This document shows, in pieces, positions 48,774 through 57,039 of a stretch of DNA of 64,000 nt (its first letter is position 1; each line of letters starts with the position of its first letter). Origin of the DNA: Panonychus citri (taxonomy: Eukaryota; Arthropoda; Arachnida; Trombidiformes; Tetranychidae). Made by a program: the position numbers and the translations under genes. The notes under the pieces were generated by a model. It saw only the letters and a list, made by a program, of their open reading frames with translations. It did no database searches and was not told where the DNA came from. The stretch lies in NCBI RefSeq assembly GCF_014898815.1, contig NW_026515482.1, forward strand, positions 1,736,001 through 1,800,000. The letters are read 5' to 3'.

Positions 48774-49252
48774 ACGTATCCCATACACTCAATGTTAAAA
48801 ATTACATGTGGTGCTTTTTCGAAAGTTCGAAATTTTCTTAACAATTCACCTACTTCTCTTGAGCTTCGCTCAAGACGAGTAGGTCAATGGAAATTTTTTT
48901 CGAAAAATGTCTCCTTCTATGAGAAAAATGACTTCGAAAATTTCGAATTTACGAACTTTCTGTATCTCAGAAACTATTCAACCGATCTTGTCGTGCAATA
49001 TATCAATCGAAAGCTCTTTAAAAGTTATGTTAAATGCATATATTAAAAGCTGCACAAAATCTATAGGTTAAGCAGAATTCCTGTAAAACCATAAATGCGC
49101 ACTGTACCGAGATAGCAATACATTACTTTCACTAAATCTATCCAAGTTTCAGTTATAATCTATTGTATATTGATCAAATATGAATAATTGTATGTAATAC
49201 ATTTAATGTTTTATATTAAAAAAACGTTTATTATTAAGATTATAATCAGAGT
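48774..49252. other. Intergenic in Polinton, contains foldback
   Basis: No convincing protein; a short 84-codon frame at 48792 overlaps the foldback described next and has no motif. It separates the TBP gene (+) from a minus-strand gene. Confidence 0.5.
48821..48960. repeat. Foldback: 17-nt-arm hairpin nested in an outer inverted repeat
   Basis: Inner arms 48848-48864 and 48868-48884 pair at 15 of 17 positions around a TTC loop (GAGC-TTC-GCTC tip). Outer arms near 48821-48837 (GAAAGTTCGAAATTTTC) and 48936-48960 also pair, with an 8-base gap. TTCGAA motifs recur. Could be a replication or packaging signal, a terminator hairpin between convergent genes, or a MITE. Confidence 0.7.
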
Positions 49253-49732
49253 TTAACACATATTTCTAACATGTCTTTTTAAATCTTTAACAATGTTATA
49301 TGAACATTTAAATTGTTTAGATTGATCATGGAATCGACAAGGACGACGTCCAGTGTCAATATCAACATGATTTACATTGAAATCATTTAAATTCAGATTG
49401 GGTAATGAATAAAAGTCCAACAAGTCGGCAGCTTCTTTTGATTTACAAGCAATATAAATCGATGGTTCAGCCAATACTCGATTGTAGATCTTTTTAAGAT
49501 CCCATCTAAGTCTTTTGAAGTGAATTCCTTCCTCCGTAATTTCCAATCCATGATGATACTTGGTTAAATAAGTTATATTTTTTTGTTCTTGTTTAGTAGG
49601 GTTACAATTACAAGATTTTTTAACTTTTACATGATAAATATCTTTTTTGGTTATCATACATACCTCTGCAGGATGAAAGAGACCATTAATATAAAATCCC
49701 TGAACATCAAAGTATGCACAAAATATATCCAT
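49253..49732 (-). CDS. Polinton protein, 159 residues, unknown function
   Basis: Intact from ATG 49732 (MDIFCAYFDVQGFYINGLF). N-terminal DVQGF and a later CNCNP and CRFHDQSKQFKCSYNIV Cys/His arrangement are visible; the latter may bind zinc. The N-terminal pattern resembles RNase-H-like 3'-5' exonuclease starts, but the other acidic residues are not clear, so no function is claimed. A TATA box sits 26 nt upstream. Confidence 0.75.
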   Translation of the reverse strand: MDIFCAYFDVQGFYINGLFHPAEVCMITKKDIYHVKVKKSCNCNPTKQEQKNITYLTKYHHGLEITEEGIHFKRLRWDLKKIYNRVLAEPSIYIACKSKEAADLLDFYSLPNLNLNDFNVNHVDIDTGRRPCRFHDQSKQFKCSYNIVKDLKRHVRNMC

Positions 49733-49757
49733 GATTATATATTTGGATAATGATCAG

Positions 49758-49766
49758 CTTTATATA
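49758..49766 (-). promoter_or_regulatory. TATA box (TATATAAAG) for the 159-residue minus-strand gene
   Basis: On the minus strand; ends 26 nt before ATG 49732. Confidence 0.7.
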
Positions 49767-49768
49767 AT

Positions 49769-50341
49769 CTATCGGTTTACGTAGAACAAGTTTACCATAG
49801 ACGTAAAAACTTCAGGTTTTTCGTCAGCAAATTTGTTGAGAGCTTCAAAATCGATAGGACGAATACCCGAATTATCTTGAATACCCAAGATTTCCAATAT
49901 ATTTTCACAATCTTTTGGATTAGTAGATATAGCCCACTTTTTTTCCAATAAATCGTTTTTATCAGTACTTTTGGACACAATAAACAAATCAAACAGTTGA
50001 TCCTTCTCTTTTAAATCTCCACAGAGATATTTTGCAGCAGAATAAAAGGAGAAACCTTTTCCAAAACGATGAAGTTGTCAGGACTTGTGTCCTTTCTTCA
50101 ACCAAAAGTTCGCTCCAGCAGCTTTTCAATTGATAGATGATAAAATTCGGGGTTGTTCTTTACCAGTGATAAACTTAACACAATGATCAACTTCAGAAGG
50201 AGTGAGAGAAACACCGTATTTCGTGAATTTCCCTTGTCTTTTCAATCTTATATCAATACGTTTAACACTTTGATTGAAGCACAAACTAAAAGCAACTATA
50301 TCATCAACGATAGTAAAAGTTTTCCAATCTGAACTACTCAT
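49769..50341 (-). pseudogene. PC4-like protein gene with two in-frame TGA codons
   Basis: One reading frame from ATG 50341 (MSSSDWKTFTIVDD) to TAG 49769 is interrupted only by TGA at 50128-50126 and 50080-50078. Before the first TGA, residues KRIDIRLKRQ, GKFTKYGVSLTPSEVDHCVKF follow the beta-strand, KxGVSLT, helix pattern of PC4/p15 ssDNA-binding coactivators. After the second TGA are LHRFGKGFSFYSAAKYL and about 100 more residues, so the protein would be about 190 long. The frame stays aligned across both stops. Either the codons are recoded, or they are CGA/TGG decayed to TGA. Shares a TATA region with the ATPase gene. Confidence 0.6.
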
Positions 50342-50373
50342 GATGAGCACTGACGAAATTCTCAGAATCCAAA

Positions 50374-50389
50374 CCCTTTTTATATAAAG
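50374..50389. promoter_or_regulatory. Shared bidirectional TATA box
   Basis: TATATA at 50381-50386 reads TATATAAAG (50381-50389) rightward, 26 nt before the ATPase ATG 50415, and TATATAAAAAGGG leftward (50386-50374), 33 nt before ATG 50341. The leftward transcript has TCAGT (arthropod Inr-like) about 25 nt after the box. Confidence 0.7.
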
Positions 50390-50414
50390 AAAAAAGGGAG
50401 TCGAGTGAGCAAAT

Positions 50415-51041
50415 ATGTACACTTTTTACTTGAAACATCCATTTACCATGACGATAAGTGGTCCAACTGGTTCTGGAAAAACTTTTTGGGTACAAAAATT
50501 GATTAAAGAAGCACTTTTCGCTTCACACCCCTCACCTAAACACATTTATTATTTATACGGTGAATACCAACCTTCATTTGCAAGTTTTGTTGGTGTAACT
50601 TTCATAAAAGGTTTATCAAATGACCTTATAAACAATATTAACCCTGAAAATGATCCGATATGGATAATTATTGACGATCTCATGCATGAATCATCTAAAA
50701 GTCAGGTAATTAGCGAATTATTTACGAAAGGCTCTCATCATCGAAATATTTCAGTAATATTATTAGTTCAAAACTTTTTCGTTAAAGGTAATGAAATGCG
50801 TAACATCACATTAAACTCTCATTATCTCGTCCTATTTAAAAATCCACGTGATAAATCAATTATTAGTAATATTGCGAGGCAAATGTACCCTAACAAAGTA
50901 AAAGCATTGACACAGATATTCGAAAATGCGACCCAAAAACCTTTTTCTTATCTATTTATAGATCTGAAGGCTGATACGCCGGATCAGTTAAGACTATTAT
51001 CAAATATTTGGAAACCCCCAATTCAAGTATACATTATATAA
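50415..51041 (+). CDS. Polinton packaging ATPase (FtsK/HerA, A32-like)
   Basis: 208 residues, intact. Walker A GPTGSGKT at residues 16-23; Walker B IWIIIDDLMHES about 80-91; downstream sensor-like VILLVQNFF. Related to genome-packaging ATPases of virophages and other double jelly-roll viruses; would drive DNA into capsids. Presence with capsid genes supports virion formation by the family. Confidence 0.93.
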   Translation: MYTFYLKHPFTMTISGPTGSGKTFWVQKLIKEALFASHPSPKHIYYLYGEYQPSFASFVGVTFIKGLSNDLINNINPENDPIWIIIDDLMHESSKSQVISELFTKGSHHRNISVILLVQNFFVKGNEMRNITLNSHYLVLFKNPRDKSIISNIARQMYPNKVKALTQIFENATQKPFSYLFIDLKADTPDQLRLLSNIWKPPIQVYII

Positions 51042-51043
51042 AG
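51035..51043 (+). promoter_or_regulatory. TATA box (TATATAAAG) overlapping the ATPase stop
   Basis: Ends 30 nt before ATG 51073; the ATPase stop codon lies inside it. Confidence 0.7.
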
Positions 51044-51072
51044 ACCTTTGCTAGTAAATATTCAAAAACAAA

Positions 51073-51837
51073 ATGAACGTTTATCTATCAAGTTATTCGA
51101 AATTAATTAATGATATTGAATATACATTAGTGTTATTTGCCAAGATCTCAGCTGGGCAAAAATGGCAATTCATGGTTGAAATAAAAACTTTGATGGCAGG
51201 AGAAACTCAAGCTTATGGTCCATTGACTTCAATGAAACTCCCTCTAAAGATTTTCAAACAAGTCCAAGCTTATCTCTCTGATGGAAAACAATCTAAATTT
51301 CAAGAAAATATTGAACACGAATATAAACCTAATGGTTCATTAAGGTTTTCTTACAAAAACATTAAATTCAGTTTCTCACCTGATTTAATTTCCATTATCA
51401 AAAGTAAAGAGTTCGAAGAGAATTTTACTAAAGCTTTACGAAAATGTAATCATCCTTTTGCTGGTGTTCATCAAGAAAATATTATTGTTTGGACTGATCA
51501 AGCTTCTGCACCAGATAATCTCGAGACAGTTGATATCTTTGTTGAGAAATTTTCAACAATGTTGAATGATGAATTCACCATATCAGTTAATGCTTCAACA
51601 ACAATTAATTTGGATCGATGGTTTATGAAGATTGAGTTATTCTTATCTACAAAAGTCCCACGACCAAGTGGTAGATTAAATTTATCTCCAATTGATTTTC
51701 TTGCTTTACGAGATTACTGTATTCAATTCAAAAAGAATGGACCACTTTCATTATTCACAACACCCAGTGGAAAATCAGTGGTTATAGTGATTGATGCTGA
51801 TAAAAAAATTCATTTGGAAATTGATGATCAAAATTGA
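51073..51837 (+). CDS. Polinton protein with two PC4-like repeats (inferred)
   Basis: 254 residues, intact, ending TGA immediately followed by TAA. It seems to consist of two copies of one unit: strand YTLVLFAKI / KWQFMVEIKTL then GPLTSMKLPLKIFKQVQAYL with a Trp at the same spot, and FTISVNAS / RWFMKIELFL then GRLNLSPIDFLALRDYC followed by FKKNG. The unit resembles the PC4-like neighbour at 50341 (GVSLTPSE...). It may be a single-stranded-DNA-binding protein for protein-primed replication. The repeat is seen by eye; the fold is inference. Confidence 0.65.
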   Translation: MNVYLSSYSKLINDIEYTLVLFAKISAGQKWQFMVEIKTLMAGETQAYGPLTSMKLPLKIFKQVQAYLSDGKQSKFQENIEHEYKPNGSLRFSYKNIKFSFSPDLISIIKSKEFEENFTKALRKCNHPFAGVHQENIIVWTDQASAPDNLETVDIFVEKFSTMLNDEFTISVNASTTINLDRWFMKIELFLSTKVPRPSGRLNLSPIDFLALRDYCIQFKKNGPLSLFTTPSGKSVVIVIDADKKIHLEIDDQN

Positions 51838-51839
51838 TA

Positions 51840-52010
51840 ATGAATAAAGAAATTATTGATTTTATTTGTGCAGGTGAATACATGATTAATCTTGTTCATC
51901 TATTTAGTGAATTTAATCACGAGTTAACCCCACAGCCAATTTATAGGTGGTGGTTTAACAATGGAACTTTCGTTATGGATAATATTGACAAACTCGGATT
52001 CAAAATTTAA
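51840..52010 (+). CDS. Small Polinton ORF, 56 residues
   Basis: ATG 51840 overlaps the TAA that follows the previous gene. MNKEIIDFICAGEYMINLVH then TPQPIYRWWFNNG: helix-turn-helix-like spacing with RWW, but too short to be sure. Reads as a real gene because the frame fills the gap exactly. Confidence 0.45.
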   Translation: MNKEIIDFICAGEYMINLVHLFSEFNHELTPQPIYRWWFNNGTFVMDNIDKLGFKI

Positions 52011-52030
52011 TTATTGGGGACGGATCATTA

Positions 52031-52038
52031 ATATAAAG
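52031..52038 (+). promoter_or_regulatory. TATA-like box (ATATAAAG)
   Basis: Ends 32 nt before ATG 52071. Confidence 0.6.
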
Positions 52039-52070
52039 AAACATAATGATTTATTATTCAAATTAAAATA

Positions 52071-52412
52071 ATGTATCATGACAATCGAAGGTGTAATCAA
52101 ATGTTTACAGAACTCATTAAACTTATTGAAATTAAAGATCGAGTTAAACAAAGAAAAATAATATTAAATTGTCAAAGTTGTATTATTTACGCAATCAGTG
52201 AAATTATTAAAACATTTTGAACGGAATATCCCAATATCAACAACTGAAAAGAAAAATTGATAAAATATAAAACAGCGCTAAGAAAATTAGCAACAACAAA
52301 AGTAAGTCTACCTGAACGAAGGAAAGTAGTAAATCAAGTTGGTGGTGCGTTACCTGCCCTCTTAATTCCAGCAATCAGTCTCTTAGGTTCTTTAATTGCT
52401 AATAAAATATGA
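52071..52412 (+). pseudogene. Small hydrophobic Polinton gene with two in-frame TGA codons
   Basis: Frame of 113 codons from ATG 52071 to TGA 52410-52412, broken only by TGA at 52218-52220 and 52245-52247. Residues after the second TGA, KVSLPERRKVVNQVGGALPA followed by a hydrophobic LLIPAISLLGSL, match a small basic-hydrophobic protein that often precedes the integrase in Polintons. The terminal TGA overlaps the next ATG (ATGA). Confidence 0.6.
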
Positions 52413-53025
52413 ACTTACACAAAATGGTTCTAATTCCAGAGGATGAGTACTTGAAACTTCAATCAGCAACGAGAGATAAAATATCATACATTCTGGATAA
52501 ACCATACCCTCCTCAGATGATTGAAAATCAAATAAACCGACATTTGGACAGCGGACAAACAAATATTCAACCAACTACACAAATCAATCAACCTTCCCAA
52601 GAAACTTATGACGAATTTGAGTCAGCTGAATATTCCTGGGATAAACCTTTTCCACTTACACCTTTACCTACAAAACCTCATCCAATAATTGAAAACTTTT
52701 ACATAAAATAACTCCGAGAGGAAGAGTAATCAATTCAAATAAAAAACCAATACCTGGTTCAAATGTTAATAGAGTCTTAGATTATTTAACAACATCAACA
52801 CCTATTGATAGACCAGGTCCATCAGGATACAAAACAGTTACACGTGAATTACAGAGAATCGGCGAAGAAGATGTGATAACTAACCCTAAGGGTTTAGCTG
52901 TTTTAGAGGATATCGCCGACATAAACCGAACTTTGGACTTGGGTGAAGCATCTGAAATTCTATATAACAGTAGAAAAAAAGCATTACAATCAGGAAAAGG
53001 ATGGAATTCGATAAAAAAGTTCTAA
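52409..53025 (+). pseudogene. Polinton protein upstream of integrase, one frameshift
   Basis: Frame 1 from ATG 52409 (MNLHKMVLIPEDEYLKLQ) ends at TAA 52709-52711. A second frame resumes directly after it (ITPRGRVINSNKKPIPGSN onward) and ends at 53025, inside the integrase gene. Both are coding-like and together make about 205 residues; the slip sits in the A run near 52705. Proteins with this KMVLIP start and TPRG middle occur in Polintons; role unknown. Confidence 0.65.
52961..52968 (+). promoter_or_regulatory. TATA-like box (TATATAAC) for the integrase
   Basis: Ends 33 nt before ATG 53001. Confidence 0.55.
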
Positions 53026-53996
53026 ATTCAACTTATACTAATCCTAACAATGCTGGTAGTTTTGGTGGAGTTAATCAATTATATCGAGTGCTGAAGGAAA
53101 AATATCCAGATTTAACATTAAATCAAGTTGTAAAATGGTTAAATACTCAAGAATCATATACACTTTTCAAAAAAACAATAAGAAAATTCCCTAGATTGAA
53201 AACATTAACTCAAAGAGTTGATGAACAATGGCAAGCTGATTTGATGGATGTATCTTGGTTTTCTAAATACAATAATAATGTTAAATACCTACTTGTTGTT
53301 ATTGATATATTCAGCAGATTTGCTTGGGCATTACCTTTGAAAGATAAATCAGCTCAATCAGTAACAAATGCAATGAAATTAATTCTAGAGAATGATAAGC
53401 CAGAAAAATTACAAACTGACCAAGGAAAAGAGTTTGTTAATTCAACATTTAAAAGTCTCATGAAAGAAAATAACATAAACTTCTTTACAACAACAGATGA
53501 TGCTGTGAAATGTGCGATAGTTGAGCGTTTCAATCGTACTCTTCGTGAAAGAATCTATAGATATATGCACTTCAATTCAACGACAAATTATATCGACGCT
53601 TTACAAGATATAGTGAATGGATATAATCAGAACTATCACAGATCAATCAAAGAAGCACCAATCAACGTAAATTCAAACAATGAAGCTCAAATCAGTCTCA
53701 ATCAAAAAGAAAGACATTTACCAAATGTTTACGATAGGTTGAAAGATGCAAATTATGTAAGAATCGCCAAGAAGAAAAATATATTTGAAAAAGGTTCAAC
53801 AAAGAACTGGACAACAGAAATTTTCAAGATTATAAAACGAAAGAAAACTCCTCAAACATTTATTTATAAATTAGAAGACTTAAACGGTGAACAGTTAACA
53901 TCAATCTTTTATCCTGATGAGCTACAAAAAGCAATGAAAAAACGAGGTAGGCCTATTATGAAAAAGAAACGAGGAAGGCCAAAAAAGACAATATAA
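53001..53996 (+). CDS. Polinton DDE integrase (rve family)
   Basis: 331 residues, intact. Retroviral-type catalytic triad: D80 (QWQADLMDVSW), D140 (LQTDQGKEF) and E175 (IVERFNRTLRE), with 34 residues between the last two. C-terminal part has an SH3-like ADANYVRI-type region (DANYVRIAKKK) and two AT-hook-like motifs, KKRGRP and KKRGRPKK (about 313-329). It would cut and join element ends. AT-hooks could add a minor-groove target preference. Confidence 0.95.
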   Translation: MEFDKKVLNSTYTNPNNAGSFGGVNQLYRVLKEKYPDLTLNQVVKWLNTQESYTLFKKTIRKFPRLKTLTQRVDEQWQADLMDVSWFSKYNNNVKYLLVVIDIFSRFAWALPLKDKSAQSVTNAMKLILENDKPEKLQTDQGKEFVNSTFKSLMKENNINFFTTTDDAVKCAIVERFNRTLRERIYRYMHFNSTTNYIDALQDIVNGYNQNYHRSIKEAPINVNSNNEAQISLNQKERHLPNVYDRLKDANYVRIAKKKNIFEKGSTKNWTTEIFKIIKRKKTPQTFIYKLEDLNGEQLTSIFYPDELQKAMKKRGRPIMKKKRGRPKKTI

Positions 53997-53998
53997 AG
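53991..53998 (+). promoter_or_regulatory. TATA-like box (ATATAAAG) overlapping the integrase stop
   Basis: Ends 25 nt before ATG 54023. Confidence 0.65.
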
Positions 53999-54022
53999 AC
54001 TTTTGAAGAAAAATACTTATAA

Positions 54023-54907
54023 ATGGATCCAGTAAATGAAATTCAGATTGATTTAGTTTCAAACGCTAGTTTAAATTCTTACCCATCAAATACATTATCA
54101 TCATTCACAAATGATCTTCATACTCCAATAAAACTTGATGGAGAGTGGGAGGTTGCACTGATTGAGATATTCCATCCAACAACAATGGAAAATGATCATG
54201 AAAAAACTGTAAATATTTCACTTATAAGAGACTTTGGAGGTTTAGTTAAAACAAAACAATTTCCATTTAAATACAAATTGAACGAAGAGACCAGTGATAT
54301 CATAACAAGATTAAATTCTGTATTTGAATCATTCCCAGCAGCTCATCTTGCTGATCCCACAGACCGTATTCAGGAAATGCCAAAAGACAATAAACCAATC
54401 TATAGACCAATCATTATAGATGGACAGTTAAGACAAACAAGAATATTCACAGGTATGATTGAGAAAAGTGGATTGTTAGGATTGAATAGAATTAAATTTT
54501 TACCCGTTTTTGATGATCCATCATTCTTGAGATGTTTGGGATACGATCAAACTACCTATGGAAAAGATATTCTCAAATTCAGTGAAACGATTAGAGCTAC
54601 ATATGAAAGACAAAATCCGACTAATACAAACTTATTATTTGTATACTCTGACATTGTACGTGAGCATCATGTAGGAGATTCAATGTCAAACTGTCTAAGA
54701 GCAATTCCTTTGAGAGGTGGACAAGATGGTATGATTTCGTCACATACATTTTCAATGCCTTATTACTTTCCAGTTAGATTTGGTGATGTTAAAAATATAT
54801 CGATACTTTTAACAGATGAAACCGGAACACCAGTAAAGTTTAGTAATGGTCGAACATTTGTAACATTACACTTTAGAAAACGATTATATAAAGCGACATT
54901 CAACTAA
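54023..54907 (+). CDS. Minor capsid protein, penton-like
   Basis: 294 residues, intact. N-terminal SNASLNSYPSNTLSSFTNDL and GEWEVALIEIFHP, middle LLFVYSDIVREHHVGD and C-terminal ILLTDETGTPVKFSNG are typical of the single jelly-roll penton protein of Polintons. Forms the capsid vertices in models of the family. It lies just before the major capsid gene, as usual. Confidence 0.85.
   Translation: MDPVNEIQIDLVSNASLNSYPSNTLSSFTNDLHTPIKLDGEWEVALIEIFHPTTMENDHEKTVNISLIRDFGGLVKTKQFPFKYKLNEETSDIITRLNSVFESFPAAHLADPTDRIQEMPKDNKPIYRPIIIDGQLRQTRIFTGMIEKSGLLGLNRIKFLPVFDDPSFLRCLGYDQTTYGKDILKFSETIRATYERQNPTNTNLLFVYSDIVREHHVGDSMSNCLRAIPLRGGQDGMISSHTFSMPYYFPVRFGDVKNISILLTDETGTPVKFSNGRTFVTLHFRKRLYKATFN
54885..54893 (+). 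promoter_or_regulatory. TATA box (TATATAAAG)
   Basis: Lies within the end of the penton gene and ends 30 nt before ATG 54923. Confidence 0.7.
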
Positions 54908-54922
54908 TTTGTAACTCAAAAT

Positions 54923-55308
54923 ATGAATAGAAAAAAATATTGTCCTGGTGATTGTAATTTTAAAAGCTATTATTCTGCACAAGCCGGTGGAGCTCTGAGA
55001 GATATAAATGTTTTTAGAGGGCTTCCATATCAAAGAGGTTATGGTATCGGATCATTATTCGCCAGATTTGGTATTCCAGTTCTAAAGTTCTTAGGAAAAC
55101 ATTTATTAAGTACTGAGTTGCCGTAGGGTCAGACATTTTAGCTAAAAGAAACGCGAAAGAAGCACTGAAAGAGCGAGCAAAAGAAGGTTACAAAACAGCT
55201 GCAAAAGAGGCTCTTACTAAAATTTCTGAAAAAATTGATCAGTCCGGTAAAGGTCTATATAAAGGGGTTAGAAAGAAGAAAAGAACAAGAAAAGATATTT
55301 TTTCATAA
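54923..55308 (+). pseudogene. pVI/pX-like basic minor virion protein, one frameshift
   Basis: Frame 1 from ATG 54923 (MNRKKYCPGDCNF) with YQRGYGIGSLFARFGIPVLK is stopped by TAG 55124-55126. A second frame picks up just before that stop with VGSDILAKRN and continues to TAA 55306-55308, rich in Lys/Ala and ending KKKRTRKDIFS. The hydrophobic core and basic tail match small cement/DNA-binding proteins of Polintons. The slip lies at about 55112-55122. Confidence 0.7.
55256..55264 (+). promoter_or_regulatory. TATA box (TATATAAAG) for the major capsid gene
   Basis: Ends 44 nt before ATG 55308. Confidence 0.65.
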
Positions 55309-56567
55309 TGGATTATTTACATCACTCATCAGTTCCTGCAACAAAAAGTGAATTAGAGTTGTTCCATATACCACCAACTCAAACAGCTATTGAATCTTAT
55401 TATGAAGTTGAATACAGACCATCTGCGACTTTGGATAACGCTAAAAATATTGATATTTCAATCCCAGCTTCTGACGATTTTACTGACTTGTCAGAGACAA
55501 TGGTTTATGTTAAGCTTAGTTTAAAAACAAGTACTGATGCAGAAGTAGATATCACCAAGGTTAATATTTGTGATGGTTTCGCTTCTGCTCTATTTGAACA
55601 AATTGATTTTTATCTAGGTGCAGTCAACATAGGTCAATCAAATAATCTTTACCCTTATCAAGCATATTTGGAAGATTTGTTATTTGGTGTACCCAATAAA
55701 ATTGATGTTGGTGCTGGTTGGGATACGGCAGAAAATAGGAAATTGCGAATTAAAAAGCCATTTGACCTGTATTTCCGGTTACATGTTCCAATGTGTACTC
55801 AAGATAATCTTTTATTGAATGGTGTTCCTATTCTTATTAAATTGAATAGAGCTAATGTTGATTTTGGTCTTCTCAAGACCCCACCGTCAGCAACTGATCC
55901 AGCAATTGATTATAAACTTGTCGTACAAGATTTATCTGTGACTATAAGGCGTGTTAAGTTGTTCTCGAATGTTAGTATTGGTATTCAAGAGGCTCTCGAA
56001 AAGAGTTCAGCTAAATACTTCGTTACTCGCAATGACATGAAAAGTTTCATCATTCCGAAAGCTAATTCATCAGTTAGTTTCGAGAGTATTTTTAATGGAA
56101 TTCTACCAAGGAGAATGATTATTGGATTTGTTGGTGATGACTATGTTAATGGTAAAAGTGTTAATGGACCTTTCTTTTTCTCAAGTCAAGACATCAATTC
56201 AATATCTTGTTCGGTTAATGGAAATTTAATTCCTACAAATAACTACAACCCTGACTTTGAAAATAATCTGTACATGAAAGAGTTTATCGGATTGTATAGA
56301 TATCTAAATCAACATGAAGGTGTGCCGATGTGTGTTATCTCGTTCAAGGAATATAAAGAAAAACATTGTTTATTTGCTTTCGATTTATCACCTGATGTTA
56401 CAATTGGCGGAGAAACAGGAACATTGAGTCTATTGAAACGAGGTAATATAAAGATTGAAGTTAAGTTCAAATCAGCAACTACAAGTCCTGTTCATATGAT
56501 TGTTTTTGCTCAATTTGATAATCTGATTGAAGTTGATAAGTATCGAAACGTATCAATCGATTGGTAA
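55308..56567 (+). CDS. Major capsid protein (double jelly-roll)
   Basis: 419 residues, intact. Length and motifs (FHIPPTQTAIESYYEVEYRP, DFTDLSETMVYVKLSL, LFEQIDFYLGAVNIG, YPYQAYLEDLL, GVPILIKLNRA) follow Polinton major capsid proteins. Position directly after penton and pVI-like and before the protease is canonical. ATG overlaps the previous stop (TAATG). Confidence 0.93.
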   Translation: MDYLHHSSVPATKSELELFHIPPTQTAIESYYEVEYRPSATLDNAKNIDISIPASDDFTDLSETMVYVKLSLKTSTDAEVDITKVNICDGFASALFEQIDFYLGAVNIGQSNNLYPYQAYLEDLLFGVPNKIDVGAGWDTAENRKLRIKKPFDLYFRLHVPMCTQDNLLLNGVPILIKLNRANVDFGLLKTPPSATDPAIDYKLVVQDLSVTIRRVKLFSNVSIGIQEALEKSSAKYFVTRNDMKSFIIPKANSSVSFESIFNGILPRRMIIGFVGDDYVNGKSVNGPFFFSSQDINSISCSVNGNLIPTNNYNPDFENNLYMKEFIGLYRYLNQHEGVPMCVISFKEYKEKHCLFAFDLSPDVTIGGETGTLSLLKRGNIKIEVKFKSATTSPVHMIVFAQFDNLIEVDKYRNVSIDW

Positions 56568-56983
56568 TGGCTTTAACAACTTGGGATATTCATAAATACA
56601 TGAAAAAAAATCTATACTTTGGTGGTGTTGGTCCTATTGATCGTTTACCGGTGACATTGATAGTTAAACCGAGATCATTCATAGTTAATTTAGATGAAAG
56701 TTGGAAACCTGGAAGTCATTGGGTTGCAATCTATTTTCCTGTTCATGGTCCGGCTTTTTATTTCGACTCATATGGTCGTTATCCTCCCGATACTATCATT
56801 AATTTCATGGATAGAAATTCCAAATTTGGTTGGAAATATAGCATTAGAAAACTTCAAGGTGATTTATCAACCTTGTGTGGTTATTATTGTATTGTTTTTC
56901 TCAAGTTTGCTCCCAGGTATAATGAGTTTTTTGAAACTTTTAGCGAATGTAATAACGATAAAATATTGAAAAAATTTATTTAA
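56567..56983 (+). CDS. Adenain-like cysteine protease (maturation protease)
   Basis: 138 residues from ATG 56567, overlapping the capsid stop. Catalytic set in order: H51 (GSHWVAIYF), D67 (FYFDSYGR), Q97 (LQGDLST) and C104 (LCGYYC). The set is complete, so it looks active. It would process capsid proteins. No TATA box near; probably translated from the capsid transcript by reinitiation at TAATG. Confidence 0.92.
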   Translation: MALTTWDIHKYMKKNLYFGGVGPIDRLPVTLIVKPRSFIVNLDESWKPGSHWVAIYFPVHGPAFYFDSYGRYPPDTIINFMDRNSKFGWKYSIRKLQGDLSTLCGYYCIVFLKFAPRYNEFFETFSECNNDKILKKFI

Positions 56984-57039
56984 ATGTAAAAAATAAAAAA
57001 TGATAATAAAAATGATAAAAATGATAAAAAAAAAAAAAA

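Noticed and set aside
48792..49046. 84-codon frame in the Polinton
   Set aside because: Spans the foldback and its arms; sequence explained by the inverted repeats.
50078..50128. Selenocysteine insertion as cause of the TGA codons
   Set aside because: No selenoprotein context and several TGAs in unrelated genes; decay is simpler.
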